A stretch of DNA of 64,000 nt from a virus. A program made the position numbers and the translations under genes. Shown here one piece after another: positions 1 to 7,991 of this stretch (position 1 is its first letter; each line of letters starts with the position of its first letter). The notes beneath the pieces were generated by a model. It had not been told where the DNA came from and did no database searches. It saw only the letters and a list, made by a program, of their open reading frames with translations. The DNA is taken from the IMG/VR virus record IMGVR_UViG_3300035698_013362, positions 1 through 64,000 of that record, one strand, 5' to 3'.

Positions 1-2
1 AC

Positions 3-92
3 AACACTGGAAGCTTAGATGCTGAAGAGCAATATCTAGATAATGACAAAGTTTTAGCCAAATATGAAGAATGGAAGAAAAATGCGAAATAG
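3..92 (+). CDS. C-terminal end of a truncated upstream gene
   Basis: An open frame runs from the window edge to a TAG at 90-92 and gives 29 residues rich in Glu, Asp and Lys, ending YEEWKKNAK. The start lies outside the window, so function cannot be assigned. It overlaps the next gene by 11 nt, the usual packing in this region. Confidence 0.6.
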   Translation, partial: NTGSLDAEEQYLDNDKVLAKYEEWKKNAK

Positions 93-432
93 GAAGCCAT
101 ATAAATGGAATCATCGTAATCGTAAGAACCAAGAAATCACTGAAGAGTTTCTTACATATCTCGATAAACGTATCGATAAGGATTTCAAAGCACAACGTGA
201 TAATCTAACGAAGCTAATTGCTTCATATACCTGTATGGGATTGAAACGTGAATGCTGTTCTTTGAATAACCAGATTATGGTTAATACGGTTATTCCTGAT
301 GATATTACCCCAGCTGAATTACAAATGCAATTCAGATCATTAGCTGAAGGATTAGCCGAAGCAGTTCTTAATGAAATGGCATCGGACCGCACAATTGGAC
401 GAGATATATTTGAAACACATGAAAGGAGATAA
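82..432 (+). CDS. hypothetical protein, 116 aa
   Basis: Small basic-then-acidic protein of unknown function. The ATG at 82 is chosen over the in-frame ATG at 64 because a GGAAG ribosome-binding site lies just upstream of 82 and nothing comparable precedes 64. The first 12 residues are strongly basic (MRNRKPYKWNHR), and the middle and C-terminal parts are predicted helical. No membrane segment or known motif is recognised. It is co-directional and tightly packed with the next gene. Confidence 0.6.
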   Translation: MRNRKPYKWNHRNRKNQEITEEFLTYLDKRIDKDFKAQRDNLTKLIASYTCMGLKRECCSLNNQIMVNTVIPDDITPAELQMQFRSLAEGLAEAVLNEMASDRTIGRDIFETHERR

Positions 433-433
433 T

Positions 434-769
434 ATGATACAAACAGTACTTAAAGATTATGACGTAGAAGTAAAGTGAGCCGTAGATGGAGATACTTTTG
501 CTCCATTGGCTCAGGTTAAGATTTCATTTTGCGTTGGTATTGATGAATTCCCAGCAATAAAGAATAATTTATATTTTGAAAATCTACGTAGCAAGCTTGA
601 ATTTGCTGCATCGGATATGTCAGATATAAACGATGATCTTATTGCTATTAAAATGATTGAAGCAATGAAAGAATATGCTGAAACCCATGATGTTCGAACT
701 TCTAAGAACGAACATTTGAAAATGACTAAATCAGCTTTAAACGTAGTTAAGAAATTCTTCAACAAATGA
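434..769 (+). pseudogene. small gene interrupted by an in-frame TGA
   Basis: A strong ribosome-binding site (AAGGAGAT) precedes ATG 434. The frame is open to 769 except for one TGA at 476-478 after 14 codons. The part after the stop begins AVDGDTFAPLAQVKISFCVG and stays coding-like to the end, overlapping the next ATG at 766. One substitution from TGG, CGA, AGA or GGA would explain the TGA. A TTG at 506 could restart translation but has no ribosome-binding site. The function is unknown. Real decay, assembly error and readthrough cannot be told apart from sequence alone. Confidence 0.6.
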
Positions 770-1254
770 AAATCGATAACGTAAACATTCACAACCCACA
801 TAACGTGGATCTATCAGGCGTCACTATTAAGGGAGATGGTGCATTACATCTCGGCCCAGGAGCTGAAATTCGCCAGGGTACTATTCTTGAATTTGGATCT
901 GGTATCCTTAAGATAGGAAAGAATTCAGTTGTAGGCTATATGAACTTCATGCAACTGTCTGGAGAGATCACAATCGGCGCAGGGACGTTGATAGGCCCTC
1001 ATTGCGATATCATTGCATCTAGACATACAGTCGTCCCAGGACGTAATATAGTTGAATTGCCTTTAGAACGTGGAACAGTCGTTATTGGAGATAATTGTTG
1101 GTTTGGAGCACATTGCACAATTAATTGTGGAATTATAATTGGGGACAGTTCTATAATTGGAGCGAACTCATTTGTCAATAAGAGCGTACCTGCAGGAAAA
1201 GTATATGGTGGTGTTCCCGCTAAGTTTATTAAAGATGTAAAGGATATGAAATGA
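766..1254 (+). CDS. left-handed beta-helix (hexapeptide-repeat) acyltransferase
   Basis: 162 aa, full length for a small LbH acyltransferase. Repeated [LIV]-G-x4 hexapeptides run from about residue 20 to 145 and the C-terminus has the family signature SVPAGKVYGGVPAKFI. Such enzymes form trimers and move acetyl or other acyl groups from acyl-CoA onto sugars. A His in the coil at about residue 87 (ASRHTV) could be the catalytic base. ATG 766 overlaps the previous stop region. The neighbours are a capsule-synthesis-like protein, a methyltransferase and a glycosyltransferase, suggesting sugar decoration of DNA or of a surface glycan. The substrate is unknown. Confidence 0.8.
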   Translation: MKIDNVNIHNPHNVDLSGVTIKGDGALHLGPGAEIRQGTILEFGSGILKIGKNSVVGYMNFMQLSGEITIGAGTLIGPHCDIIASRHTVVPGRNIVELPLERGTVVIGDNCWFGAHCTINCGIIIGDSSIIGANSFVNKSVPAGKVYGGVPAKFIKDVKDMK

Positions 1255-1829
1255 AATTCAATGAATGTAATACAGAATCAAATCGCTACGAGATAAGTAA
1301 GCGAATTATGGAACATAACCCTTGGACTAACGCTGATTGTATTCCTCAAATGTGTGCAATCTTTGAGCAAGTTATGAGAGCTGGATATGATTACTCACAT
1401 AATGTTTTTTCTGACAAATGGGAAGAACGTAAGCTTACGGCCTGGATGTCTTTTGAAATTTATAAGGAGCTTAATATCGATATTGAAAAAGAAATCACTA
1501 ATATCATGGCTCATGAACTTATTAATGATCTTCCTGACGGGACCGAATTGGCTTATATTCGTTTTGAACGGGATGGTGATGAAAAATCTTTCTCTCCACA
1601 GATCAAAGTCATTTATGGTGGTATATTCCCTAAAGTATTTGATCCATATATGCCTAAAGGTCTAGTTGGGTTGGTTCCATCTGATCCTGAAAGTGTTGAT
1701 AAGTTCCTAAGTAAGTATGGCCCAGAAGGTGCTCATGCTGTTGCTAGAGTTCTTATGGATGCAGCTGATAAAGATATGCAAGAAGGAATGAGACAAGCTG
1801 AAGAAGCAATTCGTAATGGTGAAGTGTAG
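1251..1829 (+). CDS. hypothetical protein, 192 aa
   Basis: Soluble protein with no family I recognise. It overlaps the upstream acyltransferase by 4 nt (ATGA) and the next gene by 1 nt, so it is translationally coupled within the same sugar-enzyme operon. The sequence is Trp- and Met-rich near the start and ends in a charged helix (KDMQEGMRQAEEAIRNGEV). There are no membrane segments and no Cys clusters suggesting zinc. Confidence 0.6.
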   Translation: MKFNECNTESNRYEISKRIMEHNPWTNADCIPQMCAIFEQVMRAGYDYSHNVFSDKWEERKLTAWMSFEIYKELNIDIEKEITNIMAHELINDLPDGTELAYIRFERDGDEKSFSPQIKVIYGGIFPKVFDPYMPKGLVGLVPSDPESVDKFLSKYGPEGAHAVARVLMDAADKDMQEGMRQAEEAIRNGEV

Positions 1830-2743
1830 TGAATATCTTATTCCATGTAGGTAGTGGGAATACAGATCGGCCTTCACGTTGGTGGGGTGTATGCGTACAC
1901 TTCTCTAACTTGGCCAGATCATTCGAATCTTTAGGACATGAATGTGTTCTACAAGTTCATCCAAAAGCTGTTTCAGCTAATATATTCCACAGATTTGAAT
2001 TATCTGAGGTTGCTAAAGATTCTCAATGTAATCCTGATGTAGTCTTTACATGGAATGGTATCTCTCCGGGTGATAAAGCTATTATTGATTTGCATCCTAA
2101 TGCTATTCCAGTCTATGCTGAATTAGGTTTCTTTGATCATTATGAAACGGTCTACTTTGATTTCTCTGGAACCAATAGTCGTTCAATGAATCTTCTCGAG
2201 GACATTGATAAAGAATTTAATGGCCTTGATGAAGAAATATTCAATAGAGTTAAACGTAAATACGCTAAGTATCAACTTATTAATGATTATGAATATGTCT
2301 TTGTTCCTCTTCAGGATAATCTCGATACTCAGATCACTAAATATAGTCCGTTTAACAATATGACTGAATTTATGGATTGGGTTCTTGATGTAACAAAGTT
2401 CATGGGACCTGAAGTAAAGATTGTTTATAAGCAACACCCAATGGCTCCTACTCCAATTAAAGCAGACCCTAGATTAATAGAAGTCAAAGATGATGTACAC
2501 CATTATCTTGAGAATGCAAACTTTGTTATTGGTTGCAACTCAAGTGTGCTCTTCGAGTGTCTATTATATCATAATCGCATTATTACAGCCGGCATAGGAT
2601 TAACTTCTAGGCCTCTGAATGAAGAAGATAGAAAAGCTTATATTATCCATTGTTATAAAAAGCAAATACATCAAACAAAGTTAGGCGATCCTAACTACAT
2701 TAAAGAAACTTGGATGTATAAGGAACTTCTTAAGAAGGTTTAG
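1829..2743 (+). CDS. capsule-synthesis-type glycosyltransferase-like protein
   Basis: 304 aa, GTG start overlapping the previous TAG by 1 nt. The C-terminal half follows the pattern of KpsS/LipB-type capsular polysaccharide proteins (Capsule_synth family): VFVPLQDNLDTQI near residue 155, KQHP near 205, then NFVIGCNSSVLFECLLY near 235-250, the usual sugar-nucleotide-binding region of this GT-B-like fold. A role in making a sugar polymer or transferring a sugar is likely; acceptor and donor are unknown. It lies downstream of an acyltransferase. Its 3' end overlaps a convergent homing endonuclease gene by 14 nt. Confidence 0.6.
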   Translation: MNILFHVGSGNTDRPSRWWGVCVHFSNLARSFESLGHECVLQVHPKAVSANIFHRFELSEVAKDSQCNPDVVFTWNGISPGDKAIIDLHPNAIPVYAELGFFDHYETVYFDFSGTNSRSMNLLEDIDKEFNGLDEEIFNRVKRKYAKYQLINDYEYVFVPLQDNLDTQITKYSPFNNMTEFMDWVLDVTKFMGPEVKIVYKQHPMAPTPIKADPRLIEVKDDVHHYLENANFVIGCNSSVLFECLLYHNRIITAGIGLTSRPLNEEDRKAYIIHCYKKQIHQTKLGDPNYIKETWMYKELLKKV

Positions 2744-3398
2744 ATTTACAATTATTTAAATGATAACGAGTCATATTACACTGTCTTCCAATTTTAAAAC
2801 AATGAGGACAAACCACTTTATAAGATAAGTTATTCTTTCTTTTAATTAAGCTTCGGTTAATTGGATTTCCTAAAAATAATGCAAGTGGTTTATGTTTACA
2901 ATTATCAAAGTGGTATTTTTTAAGATTTGATATATCTATTTCTAATAGACAATGTGGACATTTCTTTATTTCACGTTTATTAGTATGATTAAATTTTCTA
3001 CCTTTAGATACCGCGATTAAATCCCCTGATGTATATCTAGGATCGGTATTTGATACTTGGAATAAATTATTATCTTTATCCCTAACATAAACCATACCTA
3101 ATAAATATCCATCACCACCTATGGCTAAATTATATGTATCAGATCTTTCTATATATTCTTCATTTACAATGTGCATTTCATCGATATATGCTTCATTTTC
3201 AGAATGATGAAATCTTAATATTTCTATAGCAAAATTTTCTATACCATATTTCTTAACGGCTTTATTTATAGCCACACCACTTCCATAATAACCATCATTA
3301 AGATCATTAGTTGAGTGTTTATCTGTATATTCTTTCTTATTAATTAAATTATATGTTCTATAAATTATATGAAATTTACCATCTATTCCTTTAAACAT
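2730..3398 (-). CDS. GIY-YIG homing endonuclease with one DPRY repeat and two zinc fingers
   Basis: 222 aa, free-standing homing endonuclease. Residues about 9-95 are the GIY-YIG domain (FHIIYRTYNLINKKEYTDKHS), followed by one ~31-residue RDKDNN...VSNTDPRYTSGDL repeat. The C-terminus holds two CPHC-x(n)-H-x4-C fingers (about 145-168 and 196-219), likely for DNA binding. The glycine of the YIG motif is Asp here, which may impair activity. The gene is more AT-rich than its neighbours and convergent with the preceding gene. The start has AAAGG upstream and a late-type GATAAATA at 3425. It is intact, unlike most of its paralogues in the window. Confidence 0.85.
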   Translation of the reverse strand: MFKGIDGKFHIIYRTYNLINKKEYTDKHSTNDLNDGYYGSGVAINKAVKKYGIENFAIEILRFHHSENEAYIDEMHIVNEEYIERSDTYNLAIGGDGYLLGMVYVRDKDNNLFQVSNTDPRYTSGDLIAVSKGRKFNHTNKREIKKCPHCLLEIDISNLKKYHFDNCKHKPLALFLGNPINRSLIKRKNNLSYKVVCPHCFKIGRQCNMTRYHLNNCKSKPS

Positions 3399-3424
3399 AT
3401 TATTACCTTTAATTGTTCTAATAT

Positions 3425-3432
3425 TATTTATC
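3425..3432 (-). promoter_or_regulatory. candidate late promoter (GATAAATA) for the homing endonuclease
   Basis: T4-type late promoter octamer on the minus strand, 26 nt before ATG 3398. It leaves a short leader that contains an AAAGG ribosome-binding site. Confidence 0.4.
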
Positions 3433-3447
3433 TTATAGGAGACAAAA

Positions 3448-4584
3448 ATGACAGAAATAACAAAACCCCATTTAGGCGGACATGCTGGAATCGTCCACGA
3501 AGATATTGGAGCTCTTGAATGGGCTATCGCGAAGTATAATGTAAAATATGCAGTTGATATCGGTTGTGGTCCTGGACATATGGTTAAACATATGCTAGAT
3601 CGTGGTCTAGATGCACATGGTATTGAAGGTGATCCAGAGCTTAATTGGGGACGTCCTGAAAAATTCGTTCGTCATGATTATACTACAGGTGGATTTGCGG
3701 TAGGTCAGGATTGTGATCTTGGTTGGTGTGTTGAAGTGCTTGAACATATTGAAGAAGAATTCCTTGATAATGTTATGACTACATTCAAAGAATGTAAAGT
3801 TCTTATCGTTACGGCTGCTCCTCCTGGTACAGAAGCTTCACATCATCATGTGAATTGTAAAGATGCAGCGTATTGGACATTCCAATTTGCTAAGAATGGC
3901 TTCCGTCTTGATGATGCTGCTACAACTGAAATGCGCCGTTCAAGTACTATGACTCGTGAGTTCATGAAGAATACTGGTATGGTTTATGTTCGTGAAGAAG
4001 GGTACTGCGTTAATGATCTACCTGAATGGATTAAAATTGAACAGGGATTTACTGAAGAAGATATTGCTCCAGTTGAATCTGATGTTGAAATTGCTGAATC
4101 ATTTACAGACCAGCTTGTTGATGATGAAGACTTCGAAGTTGCTGCTGAAGTATTGCTTGCTAAACAGCAAACTCTCATTGATACTATTCAGAAATCTCTA
4201 ACATGTTCTAATATGCCTATCGATGAAATTCGTGCCTCACTTGCTGCAGTTTATAAAAGTGAAATGCCTGATTCCGAATTCAATCTTATCTTTGATGAAC
4301 AGATTAAATCATTTGAAGATTCCAAAGCTATTGTTGAACAAGTTGAAAAAGAAGCCGAACTTCCTATTGACATGATGAAGAAAGAGATTATCAAACATGC
4401 CGAAACTAATGATATTGATGAAGAATTAGCAGATATTCTTGTAGAAGAAATTATCAATGAACTAAAAGTAAAGCATAATCTTCCTGATAATAAGGATATT
4501 GTTTTTGATAGTGGTAATTATTACTTCATCACTGTAACTAAATCTGGTAAAGAACGTAAAGGCTCCAGGAAATTGGTAGAATAA
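3448..4584 (+). CDS. SAM-dependent class I methyltransferase with long acidic C-terminus
   Basis: 378 aa. The N-terminal ~190 residues are a Rossmann methyltransferase: motif I VDIGCGPGH near residue 38, an acidic residue ending strand 2 (GIEGDPE), and CVEVLEHIEEE near 98 as motif IV/post-IV of the Methyltransf_23/11 type. The C-terminal ~190 residues are strongly acidic and helical and match no domain I know. AGGAG precedes the ATG. The enzyme probably methylates a small molecule, sugar or protein; there is no DNA-methylase DPPY motif. It sits among glycosyltransferase genes. Confidence 0.75.
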   Translation: MTEITKPHLGGHAGIVHEDIGALEWAIAKYNVKYAVDIGCGPGHMVKHMLDRGLDAHGIEGDPELNWGRPEKFVRHDYTTGGFAVGQDCDLGWCVEVLEHIEEEFLDNVMTTFKECKVLIVTAAPPGTEASHHHVNCKDAAYWTFQFAKNGFRLDDAATTEMRRSSTMTREFMKNTGMVYVREEGYCVNDLPEWIKIEQGFTEEDIAPVESDVEIAESFTDQLVDDEDFEVAAEVLLAKQQTLIDTIQKSLTCSNMPIDEIRASLAAVYKSEMPDSEFNLIFDEQIKSFEDSKAIVEQVEKEAELPIDMMKKEIIKHAETNDIDEELADILVEEIINELKVKHNLPDNKDIVFDSGNYYFITVTKSGKERKGSRKLVE

Positions 4585-4585
4585 T

Positions 4586-4739
4586 ATGAAGTGTCCTTGG
4601 TATAAATTCCACAAATGGATTAAACTCAGACAACCTTCGTCTAGGTATATTAGGTGAAAAAGTTCATGGATATAGTTCTGGTCGGTTTATAAAATGTTCT
4701 GTTTGTGGAATTATACAGGAACATAAGCATGATTCCTAA
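4586..4739 (+). pseudogene. frameshifted small zinc-ribbon-like gene
   Basis: The reading frame from ATG 4586 starts MKCPWYKFHKW, typical of small phage CxxW/CxxC zinc proteins, but stops after 23 codons. In the +1 frame the sequence continues with SSGRFIKCSVCGIIQEHKHD to a TAA at 4737, supplying the expected CSVCG half of a zinc ribbon. The total span is one nucleotide out of frame (154 nt), pointing to a single-base indel. Function unknown. Confidence 0.55.
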
Positions 4740-4823
4740 GGTGGCTATTGGTCAACATTAAATGATCAAGAGGCCGCCGTGGTAAATTCTAAATTAGATA
4801 AAGACAATATAATAAGGAAATAA

Positions 4824-5639
4824 ATGGCCCAAGTATTATTTACCCAGAACTGCTTCTGTCCTGATGATAACCAATTCAACAGACTTAAGCGGTCTCTGTA
4901 TTCCCTTCAAAACTATGCTCGTCACTGTACCCCTAAGAATGTGTATCGATTTGTTCTTAGTGGGTGGGTACATGAAGATTATGAACAAGAACTCGAAACA
5001 TTCATGGAAGAGTGGGCTGATAATAATTTATTCTTCCAACAAGGTATTCATCTAGAATTAAATGAAACGAATGTAGGCAAAGGTAAAGTATGCAATAGCA
5101 TTATACCTAGATATTCTCATTCAGGATGGGATTATGTCTTTATGTTCGATAATGATATTATATTTAAAGAATGTCCTGAAGACATAGTTGATATTCTTAT
5201 CAAGCAGCAAAATGAAATGGATGCTATAGGGCCTTTAAAATATCCAGTTATAAGTTGCAACTTCGAGGAGCACCAGGTTCACAACCTAGGAGCAATGGAC
5301 CAAGGACATACAACTACAGATGGTAGACTCGTTAAATGCAGCACAGGACGATTTGGGTGTGTAGGTGGAGGATGCTGGTTAGTTAGGAGAGATCATTGGG
5401 ACGAGGTCGGAGGATACTGTGATGATACGATTTATGGCAAAGATGATGGTAAGTTTTATCTCGATACTATTATGTTGGGTAAGATGGTAGCACTTTCTAT
5501 GGAGGTATGGGTCATTCATCCTTCAGATGATGATCAAGCGTATAACCTCTTTAAAGCTGACACGAATGTGAATAGAGTCCGCAATATGAATTATGAAGAA
5601 CTTACTGTCGATAGTAATAACTTTTGGAAAAGTAGATGA
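4824..5639 (+). CDS. GT-A-type glycosyltransferase
   Basis: 271 aa, soluble. Residues about 5-120 look like a GT-A Rossmann-like fold, with the metal-binding DxD-type motif in YVFMFDNDIIF near residue 110 and a GGGCWLVRRDHWDEVGGY segment near 190, as in family 2 enzymes that close over the acceptor. Likely role: transfer of a sugar from a nucleotide sugar. An AAGGAAATAA ribosome-binding site precedes the ATG. It could glycosylate modified DNA bases or a surface glycan; the sequence does not decide. Confidence 0.7.
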   Translation: MAQVLFTQNCFCPDDNQFNRLKRSLYSLQNYARHCTPKNVYRFVLSGWVHEDYEQELETFMEEWADNNLFFQQGIHLELNETNVGKGKVCNSIIPRYSHSGWDYVFMFDNDIIFKECPEDIVDILIKQQNEMDAIGPLKYPVISCNFEEHQVHNLGAMDQGHTTTDGRLVKCSTGRFGCVGGGCWLVRRDHWDEVGGYCDDTIYGKDDGKFYLDTIMLGKMVALSMEVWVIHPSDDDQAYNLFKADTNVNRVRNMNYEELTVDSNNFWKSR

Positions 5640-5687
5640 AAGATGATTTGGATCGGAGATGCGTAGTCTTTATGGAGGTACATAAAG

Positions 5688-5966
5688 ATGACAAAGAAGG
5701 ATAAATCTAATATCAATACATTCGGAATCCTTATAGAGGCGCTGTGTATAGCAGCAGCCCCTGATTTCGGTGTTGATATCTTCAGGAACGGTGAAAACTA
5801 CGTTAAGGCTTTAGAGGCACTTATTAAAGATAACACTGAAGCTTTTGAACTATGTGACCTCAAAAATTTGTATGTTTTTATTGATGAAATCGATGAAGAA
5901 AACCCAGTCGTATCTAATATTATTCAACTGCTTAATGGTAAGCTTGAAATTCGAACGATTGAATAG
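5688..5966 (+). CDS. hypothetical protein, 92 aa
   Basis: Small acidic protein with a good ribosome-binding site (GGAGGT). No recognised domain. The hydrophobic segment GILIEALCIAAAP near the N-terminus is too short and mixed for a clear membrane helix. Its last 35 nt overlap the 3' end of a convergent homing endonuclease frame. Confidence 0.6.
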   Translation: MTKKDKSNINTFGILIEALCIAAAPDFGVDIFRNGENYVKALEALIKDNTEAFELCDLKNLYVFIDEIDEENPVVSNIIQLLNGKLEIRTIE

Positions 5967-6534
5967 ATTTACAATTATTAAAGTGCCAACGTCCCATAGC
6001 AGTAGCGCCTCCACTTTTATTACAATGTGGACACTTTACTGTTTTAGACCCTAATTTAATACCTTTAATATGATGAACTAATTCACCACTTAAATATCTT
6101 GGATCATTCTTACTAACTGAAAACTTATTACCGTCTTTATCTTTAACATTAACTCTATCTTTAGCTATTCCAACTAATTCACGAGATTTAAATCTAGGAT
6201 CGTCTACTGATACTGATAAATTATGTCCATTTTCATCAATAACTGAAGTCATTCCAGAGAAATTACCATGTCCACCTAATAATATATTATAAGTATCTTC
6301 TCTTTCTATATAATCTTCATTTATTATTCTTTTTTCTTCTAAGTATGCAGCTTCTTCAGTATTATGAAAGCTTAATATTTCTACAGCAAAATTTTTAAGG
6401 CCATATTTGGTTACAGCTAAACTTATTATTGTGCCCGATCCATAATAATTATCTTCTAAATTATTTGTACTATGTTTACCTGTATATTCTTTGCCATTTA
6501 TTAAGTTATATGTTCGATATATTATATGATAATA
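5932..6534 (-). pseudogene. GIY-YIG homing endonuclease lacking a start codon
   Basis: The frame is open for 200 codons and contains the whole family layout: YHIIYRTYNLINGKEYTGKH (GIY-YIG), FAVEILSFHNTEEAA, two ~31-residue repeats ending DPRFKSREL and DPRYLSGEL, and a C-terminal CPHC...HFNNC finger. Where paralogues have ATG-(Lys)-Tyr-His, this copy has TGA directly before TAT-TAT-CAT (6535-6537). No ATG, GTG or TTG precedes the catalytic domain, and the first ATG (6252) lies after it. The gene seems to have lost its start. Its 3' end overlaps the preceding gene by 35 nt. Confidence 0.7.
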
Positions 6535-6606
6535 TCAGTTTAAATCTTTTATTATTTTTGCTTTATTTTTTGTAAAATTCTATATTTATTTATCAATAAC
6601 AGTGAG

Positions 6607-6614
6607 TATAAATA
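6607..6614 (+). promoter_or_regulatory. late-type promoter octamer TATAAATA, 5 nt before the primase ATG
   Basis: TATAAATA followed by 5 nt and ATG 6620. With T4 late-promoter spacing, +1 falls on the A of the ATG. No ribosome-binding site is visible, consistent with a leaderless transcript. The AT-rich context makes chance occurrence possible for any single site. Confidence 0.45.
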
Positions 6615-6619
6615 TAATT

Positions 6620-7603
6620 ATGGTTAGCCATGAATTAATAGAGTGGACTAAAGAAAAGATCAATGAGAATTGTGGCCAAATTGAGGCAACTCATGAAGTC
6701 ATAAGGATCAGATGTCCTTTCTGTGGCGACTCCAAGAAGAAATCAAATAAGAAGCGTGGTAATTATTATCTCAAAGATGGGATGTTCAAATGTTTTAATG
6801 GTGATTGTCAAAAGTTCACCGACTCATATAACTTAGTTGCCGAATTGGAGTGCCGCTCATATTCAGAAGTCAAAGCCGATTTCTTTAAATATGAAAGAGG
6901 AGGAGGTGGCAACTTTGAGTTCATTGATACATTTGAGCCACGTGAAATAGTTACAATAGCCGATGACTTCGTTATCCCCAGCAATTGGATGGATATATCA
7001 GAGAAGCCTAAGCATTATGTAGATGAACGTCTTATAGGCTTAGCGCCTAACCTCACTAAAGAGTGGCAACTCTATTTCAACACCGACAACAACCGATTAG
7101 TCATTCCGTGGATTAAAAATGGCAAGATCGTGTATTATCAGGAACGAGCTATCTACAAAGATCAGATTCCTAAATACTTATTCCCTAAAGACACCATGGA
7201 TCGCCCTGTCTTCGGGATAGACAACATCAGAGAAGATTATCCGTGGATCTTCTACTTGGAAGGCGCCTTAGACTCGATCTGGGTCATAAATGGCGTAGCC
7301 ACCGGTAGTATTACTCTATCTGCAGTACAAAAAGAGATGCTATCAAACTTCTTTGGACATAAGCTAGTCTATTTTCCAGACAACCCCTGGTTAGATAAAG
7401 CCTCTAGAGAAAACATAATAAAGCTTTCTGAAAAACAAAAAGATCTTCTAGTGTGGATGTGGCCTAAGTCATTTAAGCAAAAGGATGTTAATGAATTAGT
7501 GTGTAGTATTGGTAAATCTGCTAAGGATTTCTTCTATACCACTGAGTTGCATCAGAATGTCGTGAGTATACAACGTGCAAGATGTATGCTGGAATTAATG
7601 TAA
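6620..7603 (+). CDS. 61: DNA primase (T4 gp61-like)
   Basis: 327 aa, close to the size of T4 gp61. An N-terminal zinc ribbon (CPFCGDS...CFNGDC, about residues 28-56) recognises the priming site. A Toprim-like catalytic part follows, with FYLEGALDS near 208 and LVYFPDN near 248. It makes the short RNA primers for lagging-strand synthesis together with the gp41 helicase, which is not in this window. The ATG at 6620 is preferred; a GTG six codons earlier (6602) overlaps the TATAAATA octamer. Neither start has a clear ribosome-binding site. Confidence 0.8.
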   Translation: MVSHELIEWTKEKINENCGQIEATHEVIRIRCPFCGDSKKKSNKKRGNYYLKDGMFKCFNGDCQKFTDSYNLVAELECRSYSEVKADFFKYERGGGGNFEFIDTFEPREIVTIADDFVIPSNWMDISEKPKHYVDERLIGLAPNLTKEWQLYFNTDNNRLVIPWIKNGKIVYYQERAIYKDQIPKYLFPKDTMDRPVFGIDNIREDYPWIFYLEGALDSIWVINGVATGSITLSAVQKEMLSNFFGHKLVYFPDNPWLDKASRENIIKLSEKQKDLLVWMWPKSFKQKDVNELVCSIGKSAKDFFYTTELHQNVVSIQRARCMLELM

Positions 7604-7608
7604 GAATT

Positions 7609-7616
7609 GATAAATA
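7609..7616 (+). promoter_or_regulatory. candidate late promoter GATAAATA
   Basis: Octamer 16 nt before ATG 7633, with an AAGGAAA ribosome-binding site in between. Confidence 0.35.
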
Positions 7617-7632
7617 AAATTAAGGAAATAAT

Positions 7633-7815
7633 ATGGCTACATGGTATATCGGAAATTTCGTTGCGGATGATGGTACTAAATTCTATCAAGGACCTTGGTT
7701 CAAAGATGGAGAGAAGTACGAATACAAATTAATCGAATCCGATGGATCAGAAGATTTCTGTGATGAAGAACAAATGTTATCATGGGGAGTCAAGCCTAAA
7801 CGGGTAATAAAATAA
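7633..7815 (+). CDS. hypothetical protein, 60 aa
   Basis: Small, aromatic-rich acidic protein preceded by AAGGAAATAAT. It has no Cys clusters or membrane segment, and no family is recognised. Its stop overlaps the next ATG (TAATG), so the two are translationally coupled. Confidence 0.6.
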   Translation: MATWYIGNFVADDGTKFYQGPWFKDGEKYEYKLIESDGSEDFCDEEQMLSWGVKPKRVIK

Positions 7816-7988
7816 TGAGTGAATCAATCTATATCAAAGAAACCAACGAGTTCTTAACCGGAGACGGCCTTGTTGTTAAAGCATCAGACCTTTCTAAAGA
7901 AGAAATCGCAGAAATGATGGAAGAAGCAAGTACTGTCAACAAACTATTTGGTAGCACCGAATCTTCAGCATCAATGCTTAAAGGGTAA
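7815..7988 (+). CDS. hypothetical protein, 57 aa
   Basis: A continuous frame from ATG 7815 (overlapping the previous TAA by 1 nt) to TAA 7986-7988. The middle has a Lys/Glu-rich helix (SKEEIAEMMEEA). It lies in the operon between two co-directional genes, so it is probably real despite its size. Function unknown. Confidence 0.6.
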   Translation: MSESIYIKETNEFLTGDGLVVKASDLSKEEIAEMMEEASTVNKLFGSTESSASMLKG

Positions 7989-7991
7989 TTA

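Noticed and set aside
476-478. UGA recoded as Trp (alternative code)
   Set aside because: TGA is used as a normal stop by other genes here and the other interrupted genes carry TAA or indels, so no consistent recoding is seen.
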